Positions 8,547 through 16,773 of a DNA stretch of 64,000 nt are shown here, in pieces. The stretch covers positions 186,001 to 250,000 of the forward strand of contig NZ_JACHWJ010000002.1 in NCBI RefSeq assembly GCF_014191305.1. Direction: 5' to 3'. Every line of letters begins with the position of its first letter. Within the stretch, counting starts at the first letter, position 1. A program made the translations under genes and the position numbers. The notes beneath the pieces are model-generated. The model worked only from the letters and a program-made list of their open reading frames with translations, was not told the origin of the DNA and made no database searches. This DNA comes from Pseudoclavibacter helvolus (GTDB taxonomy: Bacteria; Actinomycetota; Actinomycetes; Actinomycetales; Microbacteriaceae).

Positions 8547-9772
8547 GCGGCTGCTCCTGCCTGCGAGTCGTCGCCAGCGGGGACGTCGGCGAAGTCCGCT
8601 TCCCGGATGCGCGCGTGCACGCCGCAGACGACGTCGACGACCTGCGAGATGTCGAAGTCGGTTGCCGCCGAGAGGTACGCGTAGGCGAGGTGCTCTTCCA
8701 TTCCCCACCGTGCGTGCAGCAGGTCGAGGGATGCTCGCACGCAGTGGCGCATGGCGACGTTCAGGTCTGGGTCGAGGCCGGTCGGCACGAGGTATTCGGG
8801 GGTGCGCACCAGTGGGCCGGTGATGACGCCGAACTCGCGGCGCGCATCCGCGGCCGGGACGACGTCGAACGTGAGCGTCGCGCGCAGGGAGGCCTCGAGC
8901 GCGGTCAGCGCGACCTCGCCGTCGCCCTGCGCGAAGTGCGGGTCGCCGACGTAGGCGAGCGCGCCGGCGACCTGGACAGGCAGGTAGAGCACGCTGCCCT
9001 CGGTCAGCAGCTTGATGTCGATGTTGCCGCCGTGGGGGCCCGGCGGCACCGAGTGCAGGCGGCCGCCCTCCGCCGGAGCGACGCCCATGGTGCCGAGGAA
9101 CGGGGCGAGTGGGAAGGCCACGCTGCGGGTGCCGCCCTCGGTGAGCGGCATCGTGCCGACGAGGGTGCCGTCGCGCTCCTCGACGGGCGTGAAGACGCTC
9201 ACGGTGGTGCCGCTCCTCGGCAGGGCGCCAGGCAGCGCGCCCTTGCCGTGGCGGTTCGAGACGACTCCGTATGGCACGCGAGGCTCGAGCTTGACGACCG
9301 TGACGCGCAGTAGGTCGCCCGGCTGCGCGCCGTGGACGGCGATGGGGCCCGTCACGACGTGCGGGCCGTCGTGCGCGGCGTCGCGAGCCGAGTCTCGGGC
9401 GATCTCGATGGCGTCGAGCAGCACGGCGTCTGGATGCACGCCGTGCTTCCCGAAGAAGGCGACAGGGTCCTGACCCTGGTCGGGGAGCAGGCCCTCGTGG
9501 CTCAAGGTGTCGATGACGACGGTGGCGCCTTGCTCGATCGTGAGCACGGGTGCGTCGTCCCGGCTGGGGAGCCGACCCCAGAGCGAGGTCGCCCGCCCGG
9601 AAGGCAGGTAGCTTGTGCGTTCTGGCAGGGAGGCGCCAGGCTGCAGGATCGGCGTCGGGGCGAAGGTCGGGGCGGCCGCGCCCACGCCGAAGACGTTCGC
9701 GTTCGCGTTTGCAACCGCGTTCGCACCTCCGTGCGCGATGCCTGCCGCGGCAGTTGTTCCGGTTGATGTCAT
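8543..9772 (-). CDS. Acetamidase/formamidase-family amidohydrolase
   Basis: 409-residue FmdA/AmdA-family protein. Recognisable stretches are LTIEQGATVVIDTLSHEG, the GPIAVHGAQPGDLL segment, GGNIDIKLLTEGSVLYLPV and GDPHFAQGDGEV, matching the metal-dependent formamidase/acetamidase fold. It hydrolyses a small amide to acid and ammonia; within this allantoin operon the true substrate may be oxamate or another breakdown amide rather than formamide (inference). The N-terminal 25 residues are a low-complexity Ala/Asn run (AVANANANVFG) absent from most relatives. ATG overlaps the allB stop as ATGA. Confidence 0.8.
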   Translation of the reverse strand: MTSTGTTAAAGIAHGGANAVANANANVFGVGAAAPTFAPTPILQPGASLPERTSYLPSGRATSLWGRLPSRDDAPVLTIEQGATVVIDTLSHEGLLPDQGQDPVAFFGKHGVHPDAVLLDAIEIARDSARDAAHDGPHVVTGPIAVHGAQPGDLLRVTVVKLEPRVPYGVVSNRHGKGALPGALPRSGTTVSVFTPVEERDGTLVGTMPLTEGGTRSVAFPLAPFLGTMGVAPAEGGRLHSVPPGPHGGNIDIKLLTEGSVLYLPVQVAGALAYVGDPHFAQGDGEVALTALEASLRATLTFDVVPAADARREFGVITGPLVRTPEYLVPTGLDPDLNVAMRHCVRASLDLLHARWGMEEHLAYAYLSAATDFDISQVVDVVCGVHARIREADFADVPAGDDSQAGAAA

Positions 9773-11139
9773 GCGGCCCGCTCCTCCTTGAGTTCCAGCC
9801 CGGCTCTGTGTTCCAGCCCGGCCGCCGTCGGTGCGGCCGGCGCGAGCACCTCGCGCCCGCGTCGTGCGGAGAGCCCCTCGGCGCGAGTGTAGATCTGCTC
9901 ACCGTGCAGGTACGTCGTGACGACGGCCCCGTGCATCCGCTGCCCATGCCACGGGCTGATCTTGGTGCGGTACTCGAGGTTGCCCTCTTCAAGGGTGTGC
10001 TCGAGCTCTGGCTCGAAGACCGCAAGATGCGCGGGCACGCCAATCGCGATGCGGCCGCGGTCAGCGAACCGGACGAGGCCGGCTGGCCCGGTCGTGAAGA
10101 GCGGGAGGATCGACTCGAGCGGGATGCCACGCCGCCGTGCCTCCGTCCAGACCGCGGAGAGCCCGGTCTGCAGGCCGGCGATTCCGCCCCATGCCGTGCC
10201 GAGGTCGGGCCCGGCCTTGAGCTCGAGCGTCGCGGGGGAGTGGTCGCTCACGATCGCGTCGATCGTGCCGTCGAGGACCCCCTCCCAGAGGGCGTCCTGG
10301 TTGGCGGTCCCGCGGATGGGTGGGCAGCACTTGAAGCGCCCGTCGCCGTCGGGCACCTCCTCGGCACGGAGGCTCAGGTAATGCGGGCACGTCTCGATCG
10401 TGATGCGCACGCCCTCCGCCTTTGCGTCGCGGATGACGTCGAGCGCCTCGGCGGCGGAGACGTGCACGATGTGCGCGCGGGTCCCCGTGTTCCTCGCGGC
10501 GTCGACGACCGCGCGGATCGCCTCGACCTCGGCGATGGGGGGCCTCGTGGCGACGAAGTCGGAGAAGACGGGGCCGGATGCCTCCCCGAGGTGATCCTCA
10601 AGCTCGGCGTGCGCGATGAGGAGGCCATCAACGTCTGCAAGCTCCGCGAGGGCCGCCTCGAGCTCGCCGAACGAGAGGTGTCCGAACTCGTCGATGCCGC
10701 TCGGCGCGAGGAAGCACTTCACACCGACGGCCCCGGCCGCCAGGAGGGGCCGCAGCGAGCTGAGGTTCTCGGGGACTGCGCCGCCCCAGTAGGCGAGGTC
10801 GACGGCGAGCTGGCCTGCGGCCGCGGCGCGCTTCGTCTCGAGCGCGTCGACGGTCGCCGTGACGGGGATCGAGTTGAGGGGCATGTCGACGACGGTCGTG
10901 ACCCCGCCGGCGGCAGCGGCGGCGGTGCCGGTCGCGAAGCCCTCCCAGTGCGTGCGCCCCGGCTCGTTGAGATGCACGTGGGTGTCGACGAGGCCCGGCA
11001 GGAGCACCTGGGTCGAGGGAAGGACAACGTCAGCGCGGGGATCGAACGGCTCAAGTCGCGTGATGACGCCGTCTTCGGCGCACACCGTCGCGGGGGAGAA
11101 GGCGCCGTCGAGGAAGACCCGTTCGGCGGCGATCCTCAC
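9769..11139 (-). CDS. allB: Allantoinase
   Basis: 456-residue cyclic amidohydrolase that opens the hydantoin ring of allantoin to allantoate. Metal ligands and family signature are in GLVDTHVHLNEPGRTHWEGF, the carboxylated-lysine region GVKCFLAP, ligand histidines in LLIAHAE and AHIVHVSAAEAL, and the aspartate in AIVSDHSPA. GVTTVVDMPLNSIP separates allantoinase from dihydropyrimidinase and dihydroorotase. Start GTG at 11139 overlaps the racemase stop (GTGA) and aligns with the usual N-terminus. Confidence 0.92.
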   Translation of the reverse strand: MRIAAERVFLDGAFSPATVCAEDGVITRLEPFDPRADVVLPSTQVLLPGLVDTHVHLNEPGRTHWEGFATGTAAAAAGGVTTVVDMPLNSIPVTATVDALETKRAAAAGQLAVDLAYWGGAVPENLSSLRPLLAAGAVGVKCFLAPSGIDEFGHLSFGELEAALAELADVDGLLIAHAELEDHLGEASGPVFSDFVATRPPIAEVEAIRAVVDAARNTGTRAHIVHVSAAEALDVIRDAKAEGVRITIETCPHYLSLRAEEVPDGDGRFKCCPPIRGTANQDALWEGVLDGTIDAIVSDHSPATLELKAGPDLGTAWGGIAGLQTGLSAVWTEARRRGIPLESILPLFTTGPAGLVRFADRGRIAIGVPAHLAVFEPELEHTLEEGNLEYRTKISPWHGQRMHGAVVTTYLHGEQIYTRAEGLSARRGREVLAPAAPTAAGLEHRAGLELKEERAA

Positions 11140-11891
11140 GCGATCACTACCGAGCGGTCCTGCACCTGAACCGCTGGCAGAGGCCGGGTCCTGCCCGGCC
11201 TCGCGTATTCGTCGCGCTTGCTCGTGCCGACGCCCATGCGCGACATCGCGGCGACGAGCCCGACCGAGGCGGCGACGCCGTCGACGACCGGCACCCCGAC
11301 TCGCGCGGAGAGCCGGGCGCACAGGTCGGCCATGCCGGCGCATCCGAGCACGACCGCGTCCGCGCCGTCCTCGCGGACCACTCGCTCGCACCACGCGGCG
11401 ATGTCCTCGAAGGCCGCGGACCCCGTCTCCTCGAGGGCCAGCACGGGAATGCCCGTGCCGTACGCCGCGACGCAGGCCCGCTCGAAGCCGTACCGCAGCA
11501 CGAGGTCGTCGGCGCGTCCCAGGGTGCGGGAGAGGGTGGTCACGATGCCGAACGTGCGGCCCGTGAGCGCAGCGACGTGCATGGCCGCCTCGGCGATGCC
11601 GATGACGGGCACATCGACGAGCTCGTGGGCGGCGTCGAGCCCAGGATCTCCGAAGCAGGCGATGACGTAGCCGTCGCTGCCGCCGGCCGCGAGGTCACGC
11701 TCGATGAGCTCGACGACGACGGATGCAGCTCGCACCTCGTCGAAGTGGCTCTCGATGGCCTCGGGTCCCTCGCCGGGAGCTGGGCACACGGCCACGATCT
11801 CGACGCCGGGGCCCGCCACCTCCCTGGCGGCGGCGGCGACCTTGTCAGTCATCGCCACGGAGGTGTTCGGGTTGATGAGGGTGATGCGCAC
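11136..11891 (-). CDS. Asp/Glu/hydantoin racemase family, probable allantoin racemase
   Basis: 251 residues. The start RITLINPNTS and two cysteine motifs, VIACFGDPG and VVLGCAGMADL, are those of the hydantoin/allantoin racemase family, where the two cysteines act as acid and base. Position directly upstream of allB implies it interconverts R- and S-allantoin so that the stereospecific allantoinase can use both. GTG at 11891 follows the permease stop by four bases. A hydantoin rather than allantoin substrate cannot be excluded. Confidence 0.85.
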   Translation of the reverse strand: MRITLINPNTSVAMTDKVAAAAREVAGPGVEIVAVCPAPGEGPEAIESHFDEVRAASVVVELIERDLAAGGSDGYVIACFGDPGLDAAHELVDVPVIGIAEAAMHVAALTGRTFGIVTTLSRTLGRADDLVLRYGFERACVAAYGTGIPVLALEETGSAAFEDIAAWCERVVREDGADAVVLGCAGMADLCARLSARVGVPVVDGVAASVGLVAAMSRMGVGTSKRDEYARPGRTRPLPAVQVQDRSVVIA

Positions 11892-11895
11892 GGGG

Positions 11896-13476
11896 TCAGT
11901 CCTCCTCGATCGATCCGTCGGAGATGCCGGCCGTCTCGCCCTCGAACGTAGGCATGAGCGGGCGGCGTCGCTCGAAGAGGACAAACAGTGCGAAGCCCAG
12001 GCCGCAGCCGATGAACCAGCTGAAATCGGCGAGGTAGCTCAGGTCAAGGATGCCCGCCTCGGCGAGCGGACGTGTCAGCACCGCGATCCCGACGGTCGGC
12101 ACCCCCGCGAGCACCATCGCCCAGACCGCGTTCGGGTTGAAGCCCCGCTTGTACCAATATGCGCCCGTCTCGCTCATCGTGAACATCTCGTCGACCTTGA
12201 TGCGCTGCTTGCCGATCACGAAGTACCCGGCGATGAGGATGCCGAAGAGCGGGCCGATGAGCGCGCCGAGCACGCCCAGCGTGTTCTGGATAGCGGCGTC
12301 GTTGTTGTACCAGTTCCACGGGGTGAGGAGCACGGAGCCGACGGCGGCGATCATGCCGCCCATGCGCCAGCTGATCTTGTTCGGCGCGACGTTCGAGAAG
12401 TCGAAGGCAGGGGCGATGAAGTTCGCGACGATGTTGATGCCCACGGTCGCCGTGACAAACGTGAGGCCGCCGAGCAGGATCGCGAAGTGCGTGTCGATGC
12501 GCTCGACCGTGTGGATCGGGTCGGTGATGAGCTCGCCGAAGACGGGAACCGTCGCGCTCGCGGTGAGCACGGTCAGGATCGAGAAGAACAGGAAGTTGAG
12601 GGGCAGGCCCAGGAAGTTGCCCTTCTTGACGGCCTTGTAGCTCTTCGCGTACCGAGAGAAGTCGCCGAAGTTCAGCATCGGGCCGGAGAAGTACGAGACG
12701 ACGATCGCGATGGCGGTGAACATGACCGGGATGGACGCCCAGAAGTCGAGCGGCTCACCTGCGGAGAGATTGAAGTCGATGTTCTCCCATCCCGCCTGGC
12801 TGACGAGGTAGATGGCGAGCACAATCATGACGACGTAGACGGCGGGGCCTGCCCAGTCGATGAAGCGGCGGATGGACTCCATCCCGCCCCAGAACAGCGC
12901 GGCCTGGGCGAACCAGAGGATGGCGTAGGAGATCCAGCCGAGCGCCGAGAGCCCGAGGAACGAGTAGTCGGTGCGGAGCACCTCGCTTGCCGGGATGAAT
13001 TTGAGGAAGACGATGTTGAGCGACTCCGCGGCGAGGAACGTCTGCACGCCGTACCAGGCGATCGCGATGAGGCCGCGGATGATCGCGGGGATGTTCGCGC
13101 CCTTGACGCCGAAGATGGCGCGGTTCACGACGGGGTACGGCACGCCCGTCTTCTGGCTGGACTTGGCGACGAGGTTCGTGAAGAACTGCACGATGAGGAT
13201 GCCCACGATGAGCGCGACCAGCACCTGCCAGCTCGCGATGCCGAGCGCGAAGAGGCTGCCGGCCGTGACGTAGCCGCCGACGCTGTGCACGTCCGACATC
13301 CAGAAGGCGAAGATGTTGTAGGAGCCCCAGCGCTGCTTGCGCAGGGGTGCGAGGTCCTCGTTGGCGAGCCGCGGGTCGTAGCTCGGCTTCATGTTGACGT
13401 CGCCCGCGGGGTGCGCCGCGGTGTCGGCGGCGCGCTCGCTGCTGGATGCGCCAGTCTGTGCCAGTTGATCGGTCAT
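11896..13476 (-). CDS. NCS1-family nucleobase/allantoin permease
   Basis: 526 residues, about 12 membrane segments. The N-terminal NEDLAPLRKQRWGSYNIFAF and WMSDVHSVGGYVTAGSLFA are characteristic of NCS1 cation symporters (PucI, Mhp1, CodB group); GVPYPVVNRAIFGVKGANIP and KGNFLGLPLNFLFFS follow in the usual order. As first gene of the allantoin operon it most likely imports allantoin, possibly another hydantoin. ATG 13476 is preceded by a perfect inverted repeat. It begins a chain of eight genes in which seven junctions have four-base overlaps or a four-base gap. Confidence 0.88.
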   Translation of the reverse strand: MTDQLAQTGASSSERAADTAAHPAGDVNMKPSYDPRLANEDLAPLRKQRWGSYNIFAFWMSDVHSVGGYVTAGSLFALGIASWQVLVALIVGILIVQFFTNLVAKSSQKTGVPYPVVNRAIFGVKGANIPAIIRGLIAIAWYGVQTFLAAESLNIVFLKFIPASEVLRTDYSFLGLSALGWISYAILWFAQAALFWGGMESIRRFIDWAGPAVYVVMIVLAIYLVSQAGWENIDFNLSAGEPLDFWASIPVMFTAIAIVVSYFSGPMLNFGDFSRYAKSYKAVKKGNFLGLPLNFLFFSILTVLTASATVPVFGELITDPIHTVERIDTHFAILLGGLTFVTATVGINIVANFIAPAFDFSNVAPNKISWRMGGMIAAVGSVLLTPWNWYNNDAAIQNTLGVLGALIGPLFGILIAGYFVIGKQRIKVDEMFTMSETGAYWYKRGFNPNAVWAMVLAGVPTVGIAVLTRPLAEAGILDLSYLADFSWFIGCGLGFALFVLFERRRPLMPTFEGETAGISDGSIEED

Positions 13477-13480
13477 GCGT

Positions 13481-13496
13481 TGAAGTTATGACTTCA
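13481..13496. promoter_or_regulatory. Inverted repeat just upstream of the allantoin operon
   Basis: TGAAGT-TATG-ACTTCA is a perfect 6+4+6 inverted repeat four bases before the permease ATG. It would lie in the leader or start region, a suitable place for a repressor. A second repeat, AGTGA-GCGCT-TCACT, lies at 13559-13573. Confidence 0.5.
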
Positions 13497-13598
13497 CGCT
13501 TGTCCGCAGGTTTCTGCAATGTAACGCTCGTGTAAATCCACGAACGGCCCGACTGTTCAGTGAGCGCTTCACTCAGCGCGTGGAGGCGAGACGCGGGA

Positions 13599-14261
13599 TC
13601 AGGCTCCCGATGCCGCGCCGAGTCCGCGGATGAGCGCCTCGAGGCCTCGCTCGAATGCTTGCTCACGCAGGACCTCGGGGGAGTGCGCCGCGACCGATGC
13701 CGCGAGCGTCGGTGCCGCATCCGCGTGCTCCCCGAGGTCGAAGATGTCGAGTGGGGCGTTGAGGTCGTACGCAGAGCCGTAGATGAACGACTCGATGGCG
13801 ACGATCGCCGGCATGATGCTCGCGTCGGGCCAGCCCGCCTGGCGGAGCCCTGACGCGACGCTCTCGTACATCGCGAGCGTGTCGGTCGCGCCGGCGACCG
13901 GCATCTTGGCGATGGCCTCGACAAGCGAATCGTGCTCTTTCATGACAAGGCGGTAGCTGCGTGCCCACGCCGCCAGGGCCGCATCCCACGGCTCGGTCTC
14001 GAAGGCGGAGGCGTCGACGGCGGCCATGAGGCGGTCCTCGATCCAGCGGAGGATCTGCCGCTTCGAGTGCGCGTGGTTGTAGAGCGCGGCGGGGGTCACG
14101 TCGAGTGCCTTGGCGAGCTTCGCCATGGTCAGGGCGTCATAGCCGTCGTGGCTCGCGACCCGCATGGCGGCGTCGGTGATGCGCTTCTGCGTCAGGATGC
14201 GCGTGCGGGGTCGCCCAGCACGCCGTTGTCCGTCAGACTGCTCATGATCGCTGATGCTCAC
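13599..14261 (-). CDS. TetR-family transcriptional regulator
   Basis: 220 residues. The N-terminal helix-turn-helix is seen in ITDAAMRVASHDGYDALTMA followed by LAKALDVTPAALYNHAHSK; the rest is a TetR ligand domain. GTG 14261 has GGGAGG at ideal distance. It is divergent from the putrescine oxidase gene with 180 bases between; a promoter plus palindrome in that gap make it the probable repressor of puo and of itself, relieved by a polyamine or aminoaldehyde (inference). Confidence 0.85.
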   Translation of the reverse strand: MSISDHEQSDGQRRAGRPRTRILTQKRITDAAMRVASHDGYDALTMAKLAKALDVTPAALYNHAHSKRQILRWIEDRLMAAVDASAFETEPWDAALAAWARSYRLVMKEHDSLVEAIAKMPVAGATDTLAMYESVASGLRQAGWPDASIMPAIVAIESFIYGSAYDLNAPLDIFDLGEHADAAPTLAASVAAHSPEVLREQAFERGLEALIRGLGAASGA

Positions 14262-14303
14262 ACGTCCTCCCGTCTCCCGACCATATCGCCTCGCAAATGC
14301 GGC

Positions 14304-14351
14304 TTGTTCGCGGACCCGGTCTGGACTAACGTAAATGAATCCTGTTTATTT
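14304..14351 (+). promoter_or_regulatory. puo promoter with overlapping operator
   Basis: TTGTTC (14304-14309) and TAACGT (14327-14332) are 17 bases apart, a good housekeeping promoter. Immediately downstream AAATGAA-TCCTG-TTTATTT (14333-14351) is an inverted repeat with one mismatch, AT-rich against a high-GC background and covering the predicted transcription start. It fits a TetR operator. Confidence 0.6.
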
Positions 14352-14441
14352 GGGCGGCCCGGCCACAACCTGGCCACCGTCCCGACTCACTTCGACGGCG
14401 AAGCCAGGGCGCTTGGTGCTGTCACAACGGAAAGAGCGAAA

Positions 14442-15812
14442 ATGCAGACCATCGAACGCGACGTCGTCATCATCGGAGCCGGGCCATCCGGCCTCACCGC
14501 AGCGCGGCGCCTCACGCAGGCAGGCAAGACCGTCGCAGTCCTCGAGGCGCGCGACCGAGTCGGCGGCCGTACCTGGAGCAACGTCATCGACGGCCAGTTC
14601 TTTGAGATCGGCGGCCAGTGGGTCTCGCCCGACCAGACGGCCCTGCTCGCCCTCCTCGAGGAGCTCGGCAAGGACACCTTCTCGCGGTACCGCGAGGGCA
14701 AGTCGGTCTACATCAGCCCCAAGGGCGAGCGCACCGTCTACGAGGGCGACACATTCCCCGTCAGCGAGCACACGGCCGCTGAGATGGACCGCACGATCGA
14801 GATCCTCGACGGCCTCGCCGCCGAGATCGGGCCGACCGAGCCGTGGGCGCACGCCAAGGCGCGCGAGCTCGACACCATCTCCTTCCACCACTGGCTGCGT
14901 CAGCAGTCCACCGACGAGGAAGCCTGCAACAACATCGGCCTGTTCGTCGCAGGCGGCATGCTCACGAAGCCGGCCTTCGCGTTCTCCGCCCTGCAGGCCG
15001 TGCTCATGGCCGCATCCGCTGGCTCGTTCTCCAACCTCGTCGACGAGAGCTTCATCCTGGACAAGCGCGTCGTCGGCGGCATGCAGTCGGTCAGCCAGCA
15101 GATGGCCGCAGAGCTCGGCGACGACGTCGTGTTCCTGAACAACGCGGTGCGCTTCCTCCACTGGGAAGACAACGGCGCAGGCAAGGCCGCGCCCGTCACC
15201 GCGGTCGCCGACCACGTCACCGTCAAGGCGCAGCACGCCATCATGGCCGTGCCGCCGAACCTCTACTCGCGCGTCTCGTTCGTGCCGGCCCTGCCGCGCA
15301 AGCAGATGATCGTGCACCAGCACATCTCCATGGGCCTCGTGATCAAGGTGCACGCCACCTACGCGACGCCCTTCTGGCGCGAAGACGGCCTCAGCGGCAC
15401 GTCCTTCGGCGCTGGCCACCTCGTGCAGGAGGTCTACGACAACACCAACCACGAGGACGAGCGCGGAACGCTGGTCGGCTTCATCACCGACGAGGCAGCG
15501 GAAGCCATGTGGGCTTTGAGCGAGGACGAGCGCAAGGCCGCGATCCTCGGGGCCGTCGCCGAGTTCCTCGGGCCGAAGGCACTCGACCCCGAGGTCTTCT
15601 ACCTCTCCGACTTCGGCGCAGAAGAGTGGACCCGCGGCGCCTACGCCACGAGCTACGACCTCGGTGGGCTCGCCCGCTGGGGCGCCATCCAGCACGACCC
15701 GGTCGGCCCCATCTTCTGGTCGAGCTCCGACCTCGCGGCCGAGGGCTACCAGCACGTTGACGGCGCCGTGCGGATGGGCGAAGCTACGGCGAAGCGCATC
15801 CTCGAGTCCTGA
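14442..15812 (+). CDS. puo: Putrescine oxidase (FAD amine oxidase)
   Basis: 456-residue flavin monoamine oxidase. The dinucleotide fold VVIIGAGPSGLTAARRL at the N-terminus, EARDRVGGRTWSN and GGQWVSPDQTALL are family hallmarks; the stretches ELDTISFHHWLRQQS and FVAGGMLTKPAFAFSALQAV closely resemble actinobacterial putrescine oxidase as I remember it. It oxidises putrescine to 4-aminobutanal, ammonia and H2O2. Length is normal. It heads an operon with a stress protein and two APC permeases, consistent with uptake plus oxidation. Other diamines or tyramine are possible substrates. Confidence 0.85.
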   Translation: MQTIERDVVIIGAGPSGLTAARRLTQAGKTVAVLEARDRVGGRTWSNVIDGQFFEIGGQWVSPDQTALLALLEELGKDTFSRYREGKSVYISPKGERTVYEGDTFPVSEHTAAEMDRTIEILDGLAAEIGPTEPWAHAKARELDTISFHHWLRQQSTDEEACNNIGLFVAGGMLTKPAFAFSALQAVLMAASAGSFSNLVDESFILDKRVVGGMQSVSQQMAAELGDDVVFLNNAVRFLHWEDNGAGKAAPVTAVADHVTVKAQHAIMAVPPNLYSRVSFVPALPRKQMIVHQHISMGLVIKVHATYATPFWREDGLSGTSFGAGHLVQEVYDNTNHEDERGTLVGFITDEAAEAMWALSEDERKAAILGAVAEFLGPKALDPEVFYLSDFGAEEWTRGAYATSYDLGGLARWGAIQHDPVGPIFWSSSDLAAEGYQHVDGAVRMGEATAKRILES

Positions 15813-15864
15813 GCGCCCTCGACATCCCGAAATCGGCCAACACCTCAAAAATTGGAGTGGCAGC

Positions 15865-16773
15865 ATGACGCAGCGTTTTGTAGTGGGCTACATCGCGAGC
15901 GACCGAGGGCATGACGCTCTCGCCCTCGCTTCCTTCCTGGCCAAGGGCACCGACACGGAACTCATCGTCGCGATGATCACCCCGGAGACGTCGCCGTACA
16001 GCGGCACGCACCCGCTGCCGCTCGACGACGCCGACAGCATCATCGGCAAGCAGATCGACACGTGGATGAGCGAAGCCCTCGCTCAGGTGCCTGCTGACAT
16101 CGCCGCGAAGGGCGTTGTACGCAGCGCCTCCAGCGAGGCGCAGGGCCTCCTCGACGTGGCCTCGGAGTTCGGTGCCGTGGCGATCGCCATCGGAGCGGCC
16201 ACGACGGCGCTGCTGCGTCAGTTCACGGTCGGGACGGTCGCGTCCACCCTCCTGCACGCCTCGCCGGTTCCCGTCGCGCTCGCGCCGGCCGGTTTCGCGG
16301 AGGAAGGGCCCGTCACGCGCATCACGACGCTGTTCGGGACGCGCTCGGGAGCGGCCGCGCTCATCGGCACGTCCGTCGAGAGCGCGCTCCAGCGTGACGT
16401 GCAGCTCCGTCTGCTCTCACTGGTGCAGCTCGACCGGGTGCCGCCGAGCCAGGTGCAGGAGGTCGAGGAGTTCGTGCGCGAGTTCGGCGGTGCGGTGCTC
16501 GCCGGCCGTGCCGAGGCGCTCCTCGAGTCGGGCAAGGCCACCGTCGAGACGGTTGAGGGCGAGAGCCTCGAAGCCGCCCTCGAGCGTGCCAACTGGAAGT
16601 CGGGCGACGTTGCGTTTGTCGGCTCCAGCCGTCTCGCCCAGGGAGGCCGCATCTTCCTCGGCGCTCGCGCTCAGCGTCTGCTGCGCGTGCTGACCGTGCC
16701 GATCATCGTCGTGCCGCGCGCGGCGCAGCCCGCAGAGCCTCCGAAGACTCCAGAACAGGCGACCCAGCAATGA
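15865..16773 (+). CDS. Tandem-domain universal stress protein
   Basis: 302 residues made of two UspA-type domains. The first begins RFVVGYIASDRGHDALALA and ends with GTVASTLLHASPVPVALAP; the second begins near VTRITTLFGTRSGAAALIG and ends VLTVPIIVVPRA. It lies 52 bases after puo and overlaps the next permease by four bases (ATGA), so it is translated with it. Usp proteins coupled to APC permeases occur in other actinobacteria and may regulate the transporter; that function is not shown here. Confidence 0.85.
   Translation: MTQRFVVGYIASDRGHDALALASFLAKGTDTELIVAMITPETSPYSGTHPLPLDDADSIIGKQIDTWMSEALAQVPADIAAKGVVRSASSEAQGLLDVASEFGAVAIAIGAATTALLRQFTVGTVASTLLHASPVPVALAPAGFAEEGPVTRITTLFGTRSGAAALIGTSVESALQRDVQLRLLSLVQLDRVPPSQVQEVEEFVREFGGAVLAGRAEALLESGKATVETVEGESLEAALERANWKSGDVAFVGSSRLAQGGRIFLGARAQRLLRVLTVPIIVVPRAAQPAEPPKTPEQATQQ

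Noticed and set aside
11704-13491. 595-codon plus-strand frame opposite the NCS1 permease
   Set aside because: Composition is Arg/Asp/Glu/His-rich mirror of membrane codons; the opposite strand is a clear transporter.
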